Shown in pieces: positions 9,228 through 19,800 of a stretch of DNA of 64,000 nt. This DNA is from Tritrichomonas musculus (taxonomy: Eukaryota; Parabasalia; Tritrichomonadida; Tritrichomonadidae). Below the pieces are notes generated by a model. The model worked only from the letters and a program-made list of their open reading frames with translations, did no database searches and was not told the origin of the DNA. The translations under genes were made by a program, and so were the position numbers. Position 1 is the first letter of the stretch. Each line of letters starts with the position of its first letter. The stretch is taken from assembly GCA_039105265.1 (NCBI GenBank), contig JAPFFF010000001.1:2232001-2296000 (forward strand), in the 5' to 3' direction.

Positions 9228-10631
9228 TCATTGTTCGATTAGTGTTCCAAAATATTCAAGAGCTGAGAACGTTAAGTAGTAACAGCCACTTGATCCAGTT
9301 CCTGTCTGCCTGATTCTGAGGTACCTGTAGCCTCCTTCGCTTCCTTGTGGAAACTGAATGTTGAATGTCCTGCTGACACTCGTCCCACTAAGACTTGCAT
9401 CGTTCTGTCGTCTGTCAAGAATTGTCCATTCATTCTCCTTACCTGTGTCCGAGCCTTCAACAACCCAGTTCCTTGGGTGATTGCCATCGCCGTCGTGTCT
9501 CGTTCTGATTGTGTAGCTGGTTGGAATGACTCTGTTCTTGACAAAGTCGTACTGGAGCCAGCCATCTGACTCATTTTTCGACTGGAAGTAACTCTGGGTG
9601 TTCTTGAGATCAGCAGCGTTCTTAGGCAAGCGTGAGCTGCCAACATATGAAGAAGAAGATACGTTGACGGTTCCGTTTTCTGAGACAATTCCGCCGCTTT
9701 TCTTTGTCAGGTAGTCGATGACTCCTTCGAGGCTGCGCGATGTGTCTCCGTCGTATTCAATCTTCTTTCCTTTGAATTTGTAACGCTTTTCATTCAATTC
9801 TTCTTTATTTCGCTTTTTCGCGTTGGCGCTGAAGCAGCCGATGAGCCTCCCCCAGAGCCTCCCGGTCATTTCACTCCCTGAAAAGTTTTCCGTAAATTCA
9901 ATGAATTTGGAGTCGCTCATTCGCGTGAATTCAACTTCCTCGTAGAACGATACAATGTCAATTCCTTCGTCGTCGTCGTCGGCATCATTTTGGATTCTGT
10001 TGGATCTGTATTCAAAAAGTTTCTCAATGAATTCAAAAAGTGAGTCTTCGCTCTCGATGACGAGGTCATCGCTCGCGACGATTGCGTGCAAAATTTTCAG
10101 TGGAAGCGAAAGAAGCTTGCTCGATTCAATTGAGTAGAAATGGCTCGCAATGTGCTTTATGATGCGCGAGTAGTCGATCGCCCAGAAACGACTCGAAATT
10201 TGGCTGTAAAATTTGAGGGTCGCTATGCACTCGTCAACGTTTCGTTCATCGATACTAAGTTCAAAATCGTTGTTGAGTTTGATGAACAATTCTTCGTTAT
10301 CAAGGAGGAGTGACAGTATTTGAAGTTGGTTGATTTGGTTGGTTTGCGTAGGATCGATTTCGATGGTTGATCCTTTTGATAATAATTGAATTAAAGAAAG
10401 GACTTCATCAGTGAATGTGAGATCTTTAATTTGATTTGTGAAGTCAATATAATCGATCGTTGGATCTGATTTGTGCATTTTTGAAACAACTGGAGAAATA
10501 AAGTCAGCAAAGAGAAAACTTGTCACCAGCTTGTTATTCCCAAAGATGAATTCAAATTGGTCACCTGAATTTTGGTTTGGGAAAACATTTTTTAAACCAG
10601 CAGATGAAAGAATGATTGATTTTGCGCTCAT
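9228..10631 (-). CDS. BTB-like plus F5/8 type C (discoidin) domain protein
   Basis: 467 codons from ATG at 10631 (MSAKSIILSSAGLKNVF), chosen because the paralogue at 62296 begins MSSKSFILSSAGLKNV; an upstream in-frame ATG at 10658 is less likely. N-terminal BTB-like block: NKLVTSFLFADFISPVVSKMH, DPTIDYIDF. A helical middle follows, with the ending LLSLPLKILHAIVAS-DDLVIESEDSLFEFI typical of BACK-type regions. The C-terminal about 135 residues form an F5/8C (galactose-binding-like) domain: GWLQYDF, PTSYTIRTR, HPRNWVVEGS, WTILDRR, YRYLRIRQTG, ALEYFGTL. The order resembles animal BTBD9, so a Cullin-3 adaptor role is possible, but this is inference. The 3' half is clearly less AT-rich than its neighbours. 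Confidence 0.85.
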   Translation of the reverse strand: MSAKSIILSSAGLKNVFPNQNSGDQFEFIFGNNKLVTSFLFADFISPVVSKMHKSDPTIDYIDFTNQIKDLTFTDEVLSLIQLLSKGSTIEIDPTQTNQINQLQILSLLLDNEELFIKLNNDFELSIDERNVDECIATLKFYSQISSRFWAIDYSRIIKHIASHFYSIESSKLLSLPLKILHAIVASDDLVIESEDSLFEFIEKLFEYRSNRIQNDADDDDEGIDIVSFYEEVEFTRMSDSKFIEFTENFSGSEMTGRLWGRLIGCFSANAKKRNKEELNEKRYKFKGKKIEYDGDTSRSLEGVIDYLTKKSGGIVSENGTVNVSSSSYVGSSRLPKNAADLKNTQSYFQSKNESDGWLQYDFVKNRVIPTSYTIRTRHDGDGNHPRNWVVEGSDTGKENEWTILDRRQNDASLSGTSVSRTFNIQFPQGSEGGYRYLRIRQTGTGSSGCYYLTFSALEYFGTLIEQ

Positions 10632-10718
10632 TCTAAAAAATAAAATTTTACATGGCAAATATTAATTTTTTCAAAATAGTTTTAATATATTAAAAACGAA
10701 AATATTGAAAAGATATTA

Positions 10719-10790
10719 TCTCTTGTGGTGTAGCGGTTATCATATGGGTCTTTGAATCCCGGGATGGAGGTTCGACTCCTCCCAAGAGAA
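10719..10790 (+). tRNA. tRNA-Gln (anticodon TTG)
   Basis: Perfect 7 bp acceptor stem (TCTCTTG/CAAGAGA), T arm GGAGG-TTCGACT-CCTCC, D arm GTGTAGCGGTTATCATAT, and anticodon loop CTTTGAA giving TTG, closely following the eukaryotic tRNA-Gln pattern. The loop-closing pair of the anticodon stem is T-T, a small irregularity. No intron. A T run follows within 12 bases. Confidence 0.9.
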
Positions 10791-11139
10791 AATTTTTTTA
10801 TTTTTTAGTAAAAACCCAATCAATGCTTGAAATTATATTGAAAAGCTGCCATTTTTCTTCAATATTTGCTCATAATGATTTCAGTTTTAAATATTGTTTT
10901 TGTAGTTTTTGCCATGTAAATAAGCTCAATATTAAATGATAATGAATATCAAGATAGCATATTTATTTTGATGATTGCAAATAAACAGCATTTTCAAGAA
11001 GTTATTCTTTTCTATGAAAAAAATGAATCACAAGAAATGATACAAATGAAGTAATGAGAAGAAAATAATCTATTTCATAGAAAAGGCGGTAACTGCCTTT
11101 GGATCAATGAAAAATTTTATTAGAGCAGTTATTTTTCTA
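10791..11139. other. Spacer
   Basis: No gene or repeat recognised; AT-rich sequence between tRNA-Gln and the Gly-rich pseudogene. Confidence 0.5.
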
Positions 11140-12694
11140 TAAGAGGGTATTTTTTGCATAATCATTGCCAATATTTCCATGTTCTGTTCCATTCCAATTT
11201 GATTTTGGGAATTCTTCATTTCCGCCCATGCAGAGCTCATCAGTTAGGTAGTAAGAGTTGTTTAGAACATTCTTAGATGCTTTTTCAGAGTCTCCTTTTT
11301 GCCACATCCATATCCTCCTTCATAGCTAACTCCTCAGCCTGAATTGCAAGCATCACAGTATTTTCCGGTGTAATATAAACCAAATTTTATAGGATCTCCT
11401 TGCCTGTCCTGTCTTTCTCACAGTCCGCATGTGCTGCCTATCTGAGTTCCAGCTCCCTGACTCTGTAATGTTGCTTTATAGGTGCAGCTTCCTCCAATCT
11501 GTCCTCCTACAAAATCTCCTCGATCAGCGAAGGCATTCAATCCGCTAGAACCTCCTCCTGTGACTATCACTCGTGCATAATTGGTATCTGTTCCAATTTC
11601 AATTGACATTGAACATCCGCCTGTTCCTGGAACAGCGGGGCAATCTTTTCTTCTAAAACTAGTTTTTGGTTCCTTCCGTGCTTGAACCGTCAGAAGAGTC
11701 TGATGGACAACCTTCGCCACCAACTTATGCTAAATGGTTTCATTTTCTTTTAAGTTCAGAATTCATAGTGAATAACCGCCCAAACCTTCTTGAACTGAAG
11801 ATTGATTTTTTCTATTTTCTTTACCTTTGCCAGTTGAATCGCCTCCTTTTGCATCCCAGACTTCAAGTTTGTAATTTGGATTGGCGTTTCTCCATAATCA
11901 AAAGTTGCATAGTTTCCACTCGTCGTGACTGAGTTGCTCATGATTTCATTTGATCATCCATTGCTGTTAAAAGTGATGCAGCGCACGAAGTAAGTGCCTG
12001 ATCAAAAATGGAGCTGTTTTCATTTGAAGTGATATGATTGGTTCTCCTTTTTCATTGGCTTCACTTCCAAGCAATTTGAGCCAATGATGAATTTGCTCTT
12101 AGATGAGTCAAGTTGTGAACCATTCTCTGTCATATTGATTTCAGCACTGATGGCAAGAACTTTTTCAACTTTAGTTGAAATTTGTCCTTTGATTAAAATC
12201 ATATTGTTTAGCAGGTCTTATAAATGTTTTACTTAATTTTCAGTTTTATTTTGCTGCTTGTTGTTCAATTATTTTGAATCATTCAATTGGTTTTGAAGGT
12301 TATTATTTGCTTTTTCTGAGTCACTGAATTGTTTGTGAAGCGATGTAATTTTGAAATCCAATTCATCTATTTTATTTTTCAATTCATCATTTGACTCAAT
12401 AAGCTTTTTCTTCCTTTTGTTTGTTTCTCTTATCAGATGTAAATTACACTTCATGTAGTTGAAGTATTGATGCGTATTTTCAGCTGAATTTGAATATATT
12501 TCATATAAATCATCAAGCCTGTCATCTAGTAATTTATGCAAATCAAGAAATGAGAATAAAAGGCAATATTTACTGATAGATTTCATAATCATGTCGAACA
12601 GTTTATTGCTGTTGTTTGATTTTGGATAGGCTTTACTGACAACTCTATAAATGATTTGAATAGATGCAAATAAGTATTGATCAAGTTTGATCAT
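11140..12694 (-). pseudogene. Broken trichomonad glycine-rich surface-type protein gene
   Basis: Read on the minus strand. It opens at 12694 with 141 codons (MIKLDQYLFASIQIIYRVVSKAY...) ending in a Lys/Glu/Asn coiled coil. Pieces then follow in shifted frames: KFIIGSNCLEVKP (about 12.1 kb), NYATFDYGETPIQITNLKSG (11.9 kb), NYARVIVTGGGSSGLNAFADRG (11.6 kb), YYTGKYCDACNSG (11.36 kb) and a terminal block NSYYLTDELCMGGNEEFPK to NGTEHGNIGNDYAK (11.2 kb). This order of coiled coil, beta segment, Gly-rich VTGGG block and closing GNxxFP...GNxGxxYA segment is a common trichomonad Gly-rich protein layout. At least three frame changes and several stops make it a pseudogene. The family function is unknown; surface exposure is likely. 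Confidence 0.6.
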
Positions 12695-13028
12695 TAAACT
12701 CGAGCTTGAAGGAATAATATTAAATGTGATATTTGTATTTTCTCTGACTTCACTAGGTTAATTCAGAGTATCGAGAATCAATTAATAAAGCCTATTATAT
12801 AATGTATCTTTTGTCTAAAAAAAAATATGATTAATAACCAAAAGAGATACTCTTTAATATCTGGCTTTATCAGCGTGAAACATAAAGTTTTCGTTTAAGC
12901 AAATCTCCAACAATTTTTTTTTCAATTAACTCATCGAATCTTGAACACAAATATAAACCAGTGTTATTTAGTCAGGAGAACGATAAAAACTTTTTCTGAG
13001 TATAGAAAAAATTCAGATTTCAGATATT

Positions 13029-13454
13029 ATGGATCAACGTAGAATACAACAAAAAAGAGAACAACTGATGCGATTAGCCCAAATATTTCCGAATTTTGGA
13101 ATAGACATGAATGATTTTTCAGATTCAGATTTTGACGTAAATAGCCAATTCATTCAAACCCCACAAGATTATGAGCAATTTGTACAAGAAGAAAGACAAC
13201 GACGACAAAGGGAATATCAGCAATTTGCGCAACAGGAAGAAGAGCGACGACGACAACAGCAACAATATCAACGATATCTCGAACAACAAGAGGAACAAAG
13301 ACGAGAAGCTATTTCAACATTTTTTAATGAAATTAAAAAAAACTTTTACAGAATTTCAAATGCATTTTTCAAGAAATTCTTCAAAAATATTTTATGCAAT
13401 TTGAAAAAATATTTTTTAATAGAATTTATTACAAAAAATTTGATCGAATTTTAA
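13029..13454 (+). CDS. Gln/Arg-rich coiled-coil protein, hypothetical
   Basis: 141 codons from MDQRRIQQKREQLMRL. Residues 1-45 are mixed, residues about 50-95 are an almost continuous Gln/Glu/Arg coiled coil (QEERQRRQREYQQF and QEEERRRQQQQYQRYLEQQ), and the last 45 are Phe/Lys/Asn-rich and may be spacer read as protein. I do not recognise a family. It sits 98 bases before the broken kinase in the same direction. It could be a small structural protein or the remains of a longer gene. Confidence 0.45.
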   Translation: MDQRRIQQKREQLMRLAQIFPNFGIDMNDFSDSDFDVNSQFIQTPQDYEQFVQEERQRRQREYQQFAQQEEERRRQQQQYQRYLEQQEEQRREAISTFFNEIKKNFYRISNAFFKKFFKNILCNLKKYFLIEFITKNLIEF

Positions 13455-13552
13455 CACCATTTTAATCAAATTTCAAATATTAATAATTCATGAAATTCCA
13501 AATAATTATTTATGAAATTTCAAAAAATCAATTTCAAAATCTTCCATTCAAA

Positions 13553-14504
13553 ATGCAAAGCCAATCAGAAACCGAAATAAATCAACTCAAATCTGATTTA
13601 GAACATGAAAGTTCAGGTAATCAAATACCATTTAAAATCCTTGACATAAAAGACATTAATGAACTTGAAAAAATCGAAGAAATAAGCTTTGGTGGAAATG
13701 GGAAGATCATTAAAGTTTTCAAAGATAAAACATATGCATTAAAAATCATGAACATAAAAACTCTAGATATCAAATCATTTAAGCGCTTCATTTCAGAATA
13801 TGAAATCCTTAATATGCTTGACCATCCCAACATATTAAAAACATATGGCATTTTTTTGAGTGATTCCACAAATCCGCCAATGATATTACTTGAATATTGC
13901 ATCAACGACATGAATCAAGCTGTTAAAGAAGGATCTCTTTCAAAAGTCATGCTTGTTGTCTCTATATACGAAATTGCCGAAGGAATGAAATATATTCATC
14001 ATCAAAATATTATTCATCGTGACTTGAAGCCATCTAACATTTTAATCGCTGAAGATGGAACTTTCAAAGTCAGTGACTGAAGATTTCGGAATTTCTAAAT
14101 TGGTTACTCCTGATGACTCTTCATCAACAGTTGGATTCGGTACTCAAAAATTCATGGCACCTGAAATAATCAATGAGCAACATTATGATGAAAAAGTCGA
14201 TGTTTATTCCTTTGGTGTCTTGGTATACTTCATTTTAAGTGGTGGTAAAATGCCAGAAATAACGTTGGCACAAGTTGCAAATGGAAAAATGGCCAACATT
14301 CCTACTTCATTTACACCTTTTGCAAGAGATCTAATTACAAAATGCTGGAACTTCGAGCCACATGTCAGACCAAGTTTTGACACAATCCTTAAGCTTATGG
14401 ATGAAAATAACTACAACTTGTTAGCATTGAGTAAGAATGAAACTCAAGAAATTATACAAAAAGTACATAATAACCAGGAAAGAATTATGCCATATATCAA
14501 ATAA
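13553..14504 (+). pseudogene. Protein kinase gene broken at the DFG motif
   Basis: Start chosen at ATG 13553 (MQSQSETEINQ); the frame also opens at 13490 with a low-complexity lead. Kinase motifs in order: glycine-loop-like FGGNGKIIKVF, ATP-site lysine in YALKIMN, HRDLKPSNILI near residues 154-164, then in the shifted frame DFGISKLV, FMAPEII, DVYSFGVLVYF, and CWNFEPHVRPSF. Between VSD and FG the DNA has a 7-base insertion (ctgaaga), matching the sequence ctgaaga that occurs about 20 bases upstream, so a small local duplication shifted the frame exactly at DFG. Without it the gene would read about 315 residues. It is otherwise clean, so the break is recent, or it is an assembly or allele difference. 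Confidence 0.75.
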
Positions 14505-14532
14505 AGGTATTCACGTTCATCTAATTTTAATT

Positions 14533-14534
<2 letters not shown>

Positions 14535-14569
<35 letters not shown>
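14535..14569 (+). repeat. Poly-T run of 35
   Basis: Uninterrupted 35 T, 30 bases after the kinase stop. Similar runs at 8894-8914, 35149-35176, 49483-49503 and 50082-50114 (T), and 45645-45675 and 47363-47391 (A), lie just 3' of genes or at element borders. Confidence 0.9.
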
Positions 14570-14654
14570 CACCTTTAAATAAACATATTTTTGAATGATC
14601 TGTGAAGAATACCTAAATATTTTAATCGTTCACTTGTAAAAAAGAAAAATATTG

Positions 14655-14790
14655 TGAGATTCAGACATATACATTTTCTTTCAGTTCAAAATTGAAAGAT
14701 CATTGTGATAGTTCAAAGCGAAAATTGAAAGCATAATATTGTAGTATCATGCTTTCTCAAATATCTGAGAGAAAATGTATATATATGAGA
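14655..14790. repeat. Imperfect palindrome, miniature-element-like
   Basis: The left arm (acatatacattttctttcag) is matched in inverted form by ctgagagaaaatgtatatat about 90 bases on, and the centre is also partly self-complementary (ttcaaaattgaaag, gaaaattgaaag). It could be a short inverted-repeat element or a hairpin; no target duplication was identified. Confidence 0.4.
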
Positions 14791-15054
14791 AGGTTTTAAT
14801 AACGGTATTCTAAATCTGATATTAAAAAGGCGAATTTTTTTTTTTTCATCAGACATGTCTGATGCAATAATGATAATGCGCATTTACAGAGACCGAAATT
14901 CATGTTTTGAACAATTAAATAAAAATTTTGTATTTCACTTAAGGGAGTTTTTAATTATATTCATGTTTTGAAAATATTTTGAGAGTTTATGTGAGGCACT
15001 TTTTGAGACTTAGTTAATATTTTATCTTCTAAAAAATGCTATCGTTCTATATTT

Positions 15055-15428
15055 ATTTCAGGAATGTTTATCGATTGCAACGATAACGGTTATATTTGTT
15101 GCAGATAATATCAATAAAATTGAACTCACAATTATCGTACTACTAAAAGGGGCTCACTAAAGAATCTGCTATAAAATGAGTAGTCTCAAAAAATTGGTCT
15201 GCAGAAAAAGCTCATGATTATTTTTAGAAAGAGCATAGTAAATAATTCAACTTTTTGAGTGGATAATTGTCCATCAATAAATTCAATGGAGGATATTCAA
15301 AAACTGTATACCTAAATTGTGAGATCTTCTGCAGAGATCTCACCATTTAAGTTTCAGATTGGCAATTTCAATTTCATCATCGCGATAAAAGTTTTACAGA
15401 ATACATAATCGATAAACATCCCTGTTTT
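15055..15428. mobile_element. Putative miniature inverted-repeat element (about 370 bp)
   Basis: Left end caggaatgtttatcgatt (15059 on) is matched inverted by aatcgataaacatccctg at the right end (17 of 18 bases), about 365 bases apart, with no coding capacity. The centre carries a perfect 9 bp hairpin, GTGAGATCT-tctgc-AGATCTCAC (near 15322). A clear target duplication was not resolved, so the superfamily is unknown. Confidence 0.5.
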
Positions 15429-15855
15429 ATATCCTAAAAAAAATTTAAAAACCTAACCAGCTGTATCACATAAAAAATAATATTTTAATATAACATCTTT
15501 TAATCAAATAATTTTCATCAATATTATAATATAAACATTTTAATTTGAATATAATTAATAAAATGGCATATTATTTGTTGTTATTCAAACTACTTTTTAA
15601 TGCAATAATGATTATTAAAACTGTATACAGTAAGTTGAACTTTCTTGGAATGATTCAAATTGTATTAGGACGCCTGAAAATTTTGTATGAGGCTAAAGAA
15701 ATTGAAAAAAGAATTCTTTGAAAATTTATATTAATATAAATTTATATTAATTTTTTTAATGTTTTCAATGAGTTAATTCAATATTTTCAATAGGTTAAAG
15801 AAAATTTGAATGGTTCTAGATATTTTCACTTGAATTTCAATCCCAAGTTTTAGTA
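15429..15855. other. AT-rich spacer upstream of the Myb gene
   Basis: No gene seen. It contains the direct repeat ttatattaatataaattt near 15726-15750. Confidence 0.5.
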
Positions 15856-16347
15856 ATGTTTCAAAGTAAACGACAAAAAAATAATACAGCCAAAAAGCTT
15901 CGTATACCATTCACTTCAGAAGAAGATAAAAATATCATTTTTTGTGTAAGCTATGTTGGAACAAAAAATTGGGGCTTTGTGTCAAACTTTGTCAAAGGAA
16001 GAACTCCAAAACAATGTAGAGACAGATATATGAATTATTTAAAGCCAGAATTTTCACACACAGAATGGACTCAAAAAGAAGATAAATATCTATTAGAATT
16101 ATATGAAAAAAATGGTCCAAAATGGTGCGTTATCAGCAAATATCTCAAAAATAGAAACCAAATATCCATAAAAAATAGATTTATGTTTCTCAGAAAAACT
16201 GATAATACTGATAGTAAACCAAAAAATAATGGTATTATTATTAATAGTTCAATCAATCAAGACATTTTGCAAGAGAAAATAAACAATGAAGAAATGAATT
16301 CAAAAAAAGACAATCTTTCAGAAGAACATATTTTTTCATCAAATTGA
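15856..16347 (+). CDS. Two-repeat Myb-type DNA-binding protein
   Basis: 163 codons. Two Myb/SANT repeats: about residues 18-65 (FTSEEDKNIIFCVSYVG, NWGFVSNFVKGRTPKQCRDRY) and 68-118 (EWTQKEDKYLLELYEKNG, PKWCVISKYL, NQISIKNRFMFLRK). The regularly spaced aromatic residues (F/W) and the recognition-helix patterns RTPKQCRDRYMNYL and ISIKNRF are conserved. The tail is Asn/Ser/Glu-rich with no other domain. Trichomonads carry large families of such small R2R3-like Mybs; some in T. vaginalis bind promoter elements of iron-regulated genes. The target of this one cannot be told from the sequence. Confidence 0.9.
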   Translation: MFQSKRQKNNTAKKLRIPFTSEEDKNIIFCVSYVGTKNWGFVSNFVKGRTPKQCRDRYMNYLKPEFSHTEWTQKEDKYLLELYEKNGPKWCVISKYLKNRNQISIKNRFMFLRKTDNTDSKPKNNGIIINSSINQDILQEKINNEEMNSKKDNLSEEHIFSSN

Positions 16348-16666
16348 AGAATGACCAGAAAGACGCAAAAACAGATGACATAACAGTAAATAATGATTTA
16401 TAATTGATAAATATTTAAAATTCAGAATTTAATTCCATGATAAATGTTTTCTGATATCGATATCAGTTTTTTGTACTGATGAACAGAAAACTCATTCAAA
16501 CAAGATTGTTGTTTTAGTAAATACTTCATTAAAAATAGTGTTTATTATATTTCTATTTTTTCATATTATGCAGATAGTAGGGAAATAATGGTATTTTGGA
16601 AAAAACTTACTTTTCAAATAATCGATATTTTCAAAATAGTATTTTATAATTTTATATATTTTTAGT

Positions 16667-16699
<33 letters not shown>

Positions 16700-16861
16700 G
16701 TATTTAAGTTATTTTGATGTTAAAATTCAATGTTAATGAATTATTTAACAATATATTTTGATTTGAATATAATTTTCTGGTTTATCTAAACATAGGAAAT
16801 TAAATGCATAATAAACGTAAACTATTCAAAATATAATCTTTATGCGATTGAAAAAATACTA
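16348..16861. other. Spacer with a 16 bp palindrome and a TA microsatellite
   Basis: Perfect palindrome CTGATATCGATATCAG at 16451-16466 and an alternating TA tract at about 16671-16696. No gene. Confidence 0.6.
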
Positions 16862-19800
16862 ATGAACTTTTTTAAGCTATCATCACTTTTTAATCTATAT
16901 TATCTTATACGAATGAAATGTCCTTTTCGAAATTATTTCAACTGGTTAGTTTTATTTATTTATTTGGTTCAATTAAGTTTTATTTTCATTTGTTGCATGA
17001 AACCGAGCGATATCTTTAACACAAATCAAGATTCGACTTTTTGGGGATATTTAATGGCAGCGATTTTATACCCGCCATGGATATTAGGTTCCAAAACTTT
17101 AATGATGGATTCTATTTTTTTCTTCTGCATTAGTGTTATTCCTTTTTTAATTATAATTTACTCACAGATTCATATCAAGAAATTCAGCAATCAGAAGCAT
17201 GTCAATTTTTGGTGTGCGTTAGTTATTAGAATATGTCAACAATTTCTTTCACCATTTATGTCAATTCCAATAATTTTTCGCTTTTCTTATTTAATTGAAC
17301 AAGTTTTTATACTTCGAACATATTTAGAGCTAGAAATGATTTTTTCATTCATAATTGCCACTATCAACATTATTTTACAATTAATTCATTTTTATTTTGC
17401 AGCTGTTTTTTTGATACCGATTGATTTTGTTGCCCATTCTAAAGCAGATTATTATGATGGCAAATATAATACATTATTGCAAGTCATTCGTGTCATTATA
17501 GCTGTTATTTGTTTTGAAATAACGTACATTAGAAATCACATTATTGCGGCAATTGTAATCATTATTGTTTTTTTCATCTGTTTTTTGATGTTATATTTCA
17601 GATTAACCATACAAGCACATGTATCGCCTTTTGGTCAATATTTAGAAGCTCTTCCTTTCTTTGTTTGTCCTTTTATGATTTTGTTTAAATATTTCGTTAA
17701 GAACGAGGTTTATTCGTTAATATTGCTTCTTGTTTTATTTGTTTTTTTTGCCATTTTGCTAAAAATTTACAACCATTTCATGGTGAAGCTTTGTTTGAGA
17801 GCTTTTTATCCCTTCATGGTTACTGGGAAACAAAACAATCGAATTATTTCAGTTGATAATGATTTCAATGAAGAAAATGATCAAATAAACAACGATGATT
17901 TTCGACCTAAATTTTTGATAGGATCCGTTATTTCTGTTATAAGAATTGTCGCTTCTGAATACAGTGATCCTGACTGTTTATTGCGATTTCTTCAACTTCA
18001 GAAGAAATCTTCTGAGCTTAAAAATTCGTGTTTAATTGAAGTCGTTCGTTTTTTGGCCTTGTTTCCTTCGAAAAGGGACGAATGTTTGAAACAATTGAAA
18101 GATTTTCAAAGTAAATCAAATTTCAATTGTTTCATGGTTTTCATCTTTAAAAAGATTTTGAAAAGCTTGAATGGAATTGAATCTACTGAGAAGAATCTTG
18201 TTTGTTTGAATAATTTCTATCGTTCTTTCTTGGTTCATAAGTATTTGTATTGGGTTGCACGAAGAGAGAAGAGATTCTTTGTTGCTTCGAAGGAAGCTTT
18301 ATCGGCAGCTTATTTCTTCATTGAAGTTAAGAATGAATTTCAATATTTAATGAAAAGATACACCTATGATTCGTTCCTTCATTATTATTATGCTGATTTT
18401 TATCTTTCGGCTTGTGGAAATTTTGAAGGTTATTTAAGAGAGTGTCAAATTGCGCGTTTACTTGATAACCGTTTTAATCCAAATGACGGTTTAGGTGCAT
18501 CCACTAATTTTAATAATGATATTTCTTTAATTAATGAAAGTAATGTTGATAATATCATTGTTGATCCTCTTCTTCATCCAATGTCAATTATAAATCCAAA
18601 AATTCTTCAATTTTGCTCGATTGAAGAATCTAAAGTCAACATTCATGCATCGGTATCTTCATCATCGTCGAGAAGATTCAATATTTCTCGACAAGCATCG
18701 ATGCAAGTTCATAAAAAGAAGAGACAAAATCATAAATCAAGTCCTGTTGCAACTTTTCTAACTGAAAAGAAATACTTAATTCCTTTGCTTTCAGTTTTTC
18801 ATATTTATGTTCCTATTGCTTTGTTTCTTTATGTTATTGCTGAGTTGTACATGAAAGATCAACAAATTCGTCGCCAAAGTGATGAACTTTATAACATTTC
18901 TGTTCAACTTTTGGGTAATTTTTACATTGCTTCATCAACTGTTTATCTTCCATATCTTTCATATGAGCATGCCAACTATTCAAAGCAAGTAAATAATTCT
19001 CTTTTTCGACCAAAATTTAATAGATTGATGATGCCTGATCATCGGTTTTTTATGGAAGATGATCAAATAATGGAAACTTTTATAAGTCTTCCTTTCGATA
19101 TTATTAATTTTTATTCAAGAATTCAACCCATTGGAAACATGACTGGTGGTGTTCTTTTTGTTCTTGAAAGATACTTGTCGATTCATTTATTTGATAATTA
19201 TACAATTAAAGATGTTCTTGATCGTATTCCTTATGAAATGGATGATGATGTTCAATCTATATTTAATGATGTTTATTTAAAAATCTCTGAGATTAAAAAG
19301 AATGCAATTTTGCTTCGTGAAATTTACAAAAATGATCTTGATGGTCTTTATATTTGTAAAGTTGCGATAATAACTATTTTTGTTTTCGCAATTATTTCTT
19401 GTATTGTTTACATCTTTCAAGTCAATTGTATCTATCGAAATGATAAGACAAAAATTGAATTTTTAAGTTCCGAACGTTTATTTTCAATGTTCCTTCTTCA
19501 AGAGAGTAAAAAAGGTTGGGAATTATTGAGACAAAGTTTGGAAAGTTCAAGTGATGCAACTCAAGAAATAAGTTTGAATAGTGCGCGTTCATCTGTCAAT
19601 CTTTCTAGTATTCAATTCTCATCAACGAATGGTTTGAATATGCTTGATGTTGATGATACAAAACCTAACCAAATAAACACAAACAATATTCAAGAACCAT
19701 TATTAGAAATGGCAGTTAAAGGGCATAATTTTAATGAAGATCTTCGATCATTAATTAACTCGAGAAACTTCATTAAACTCAAGCTTTCTAGTATCAAATC

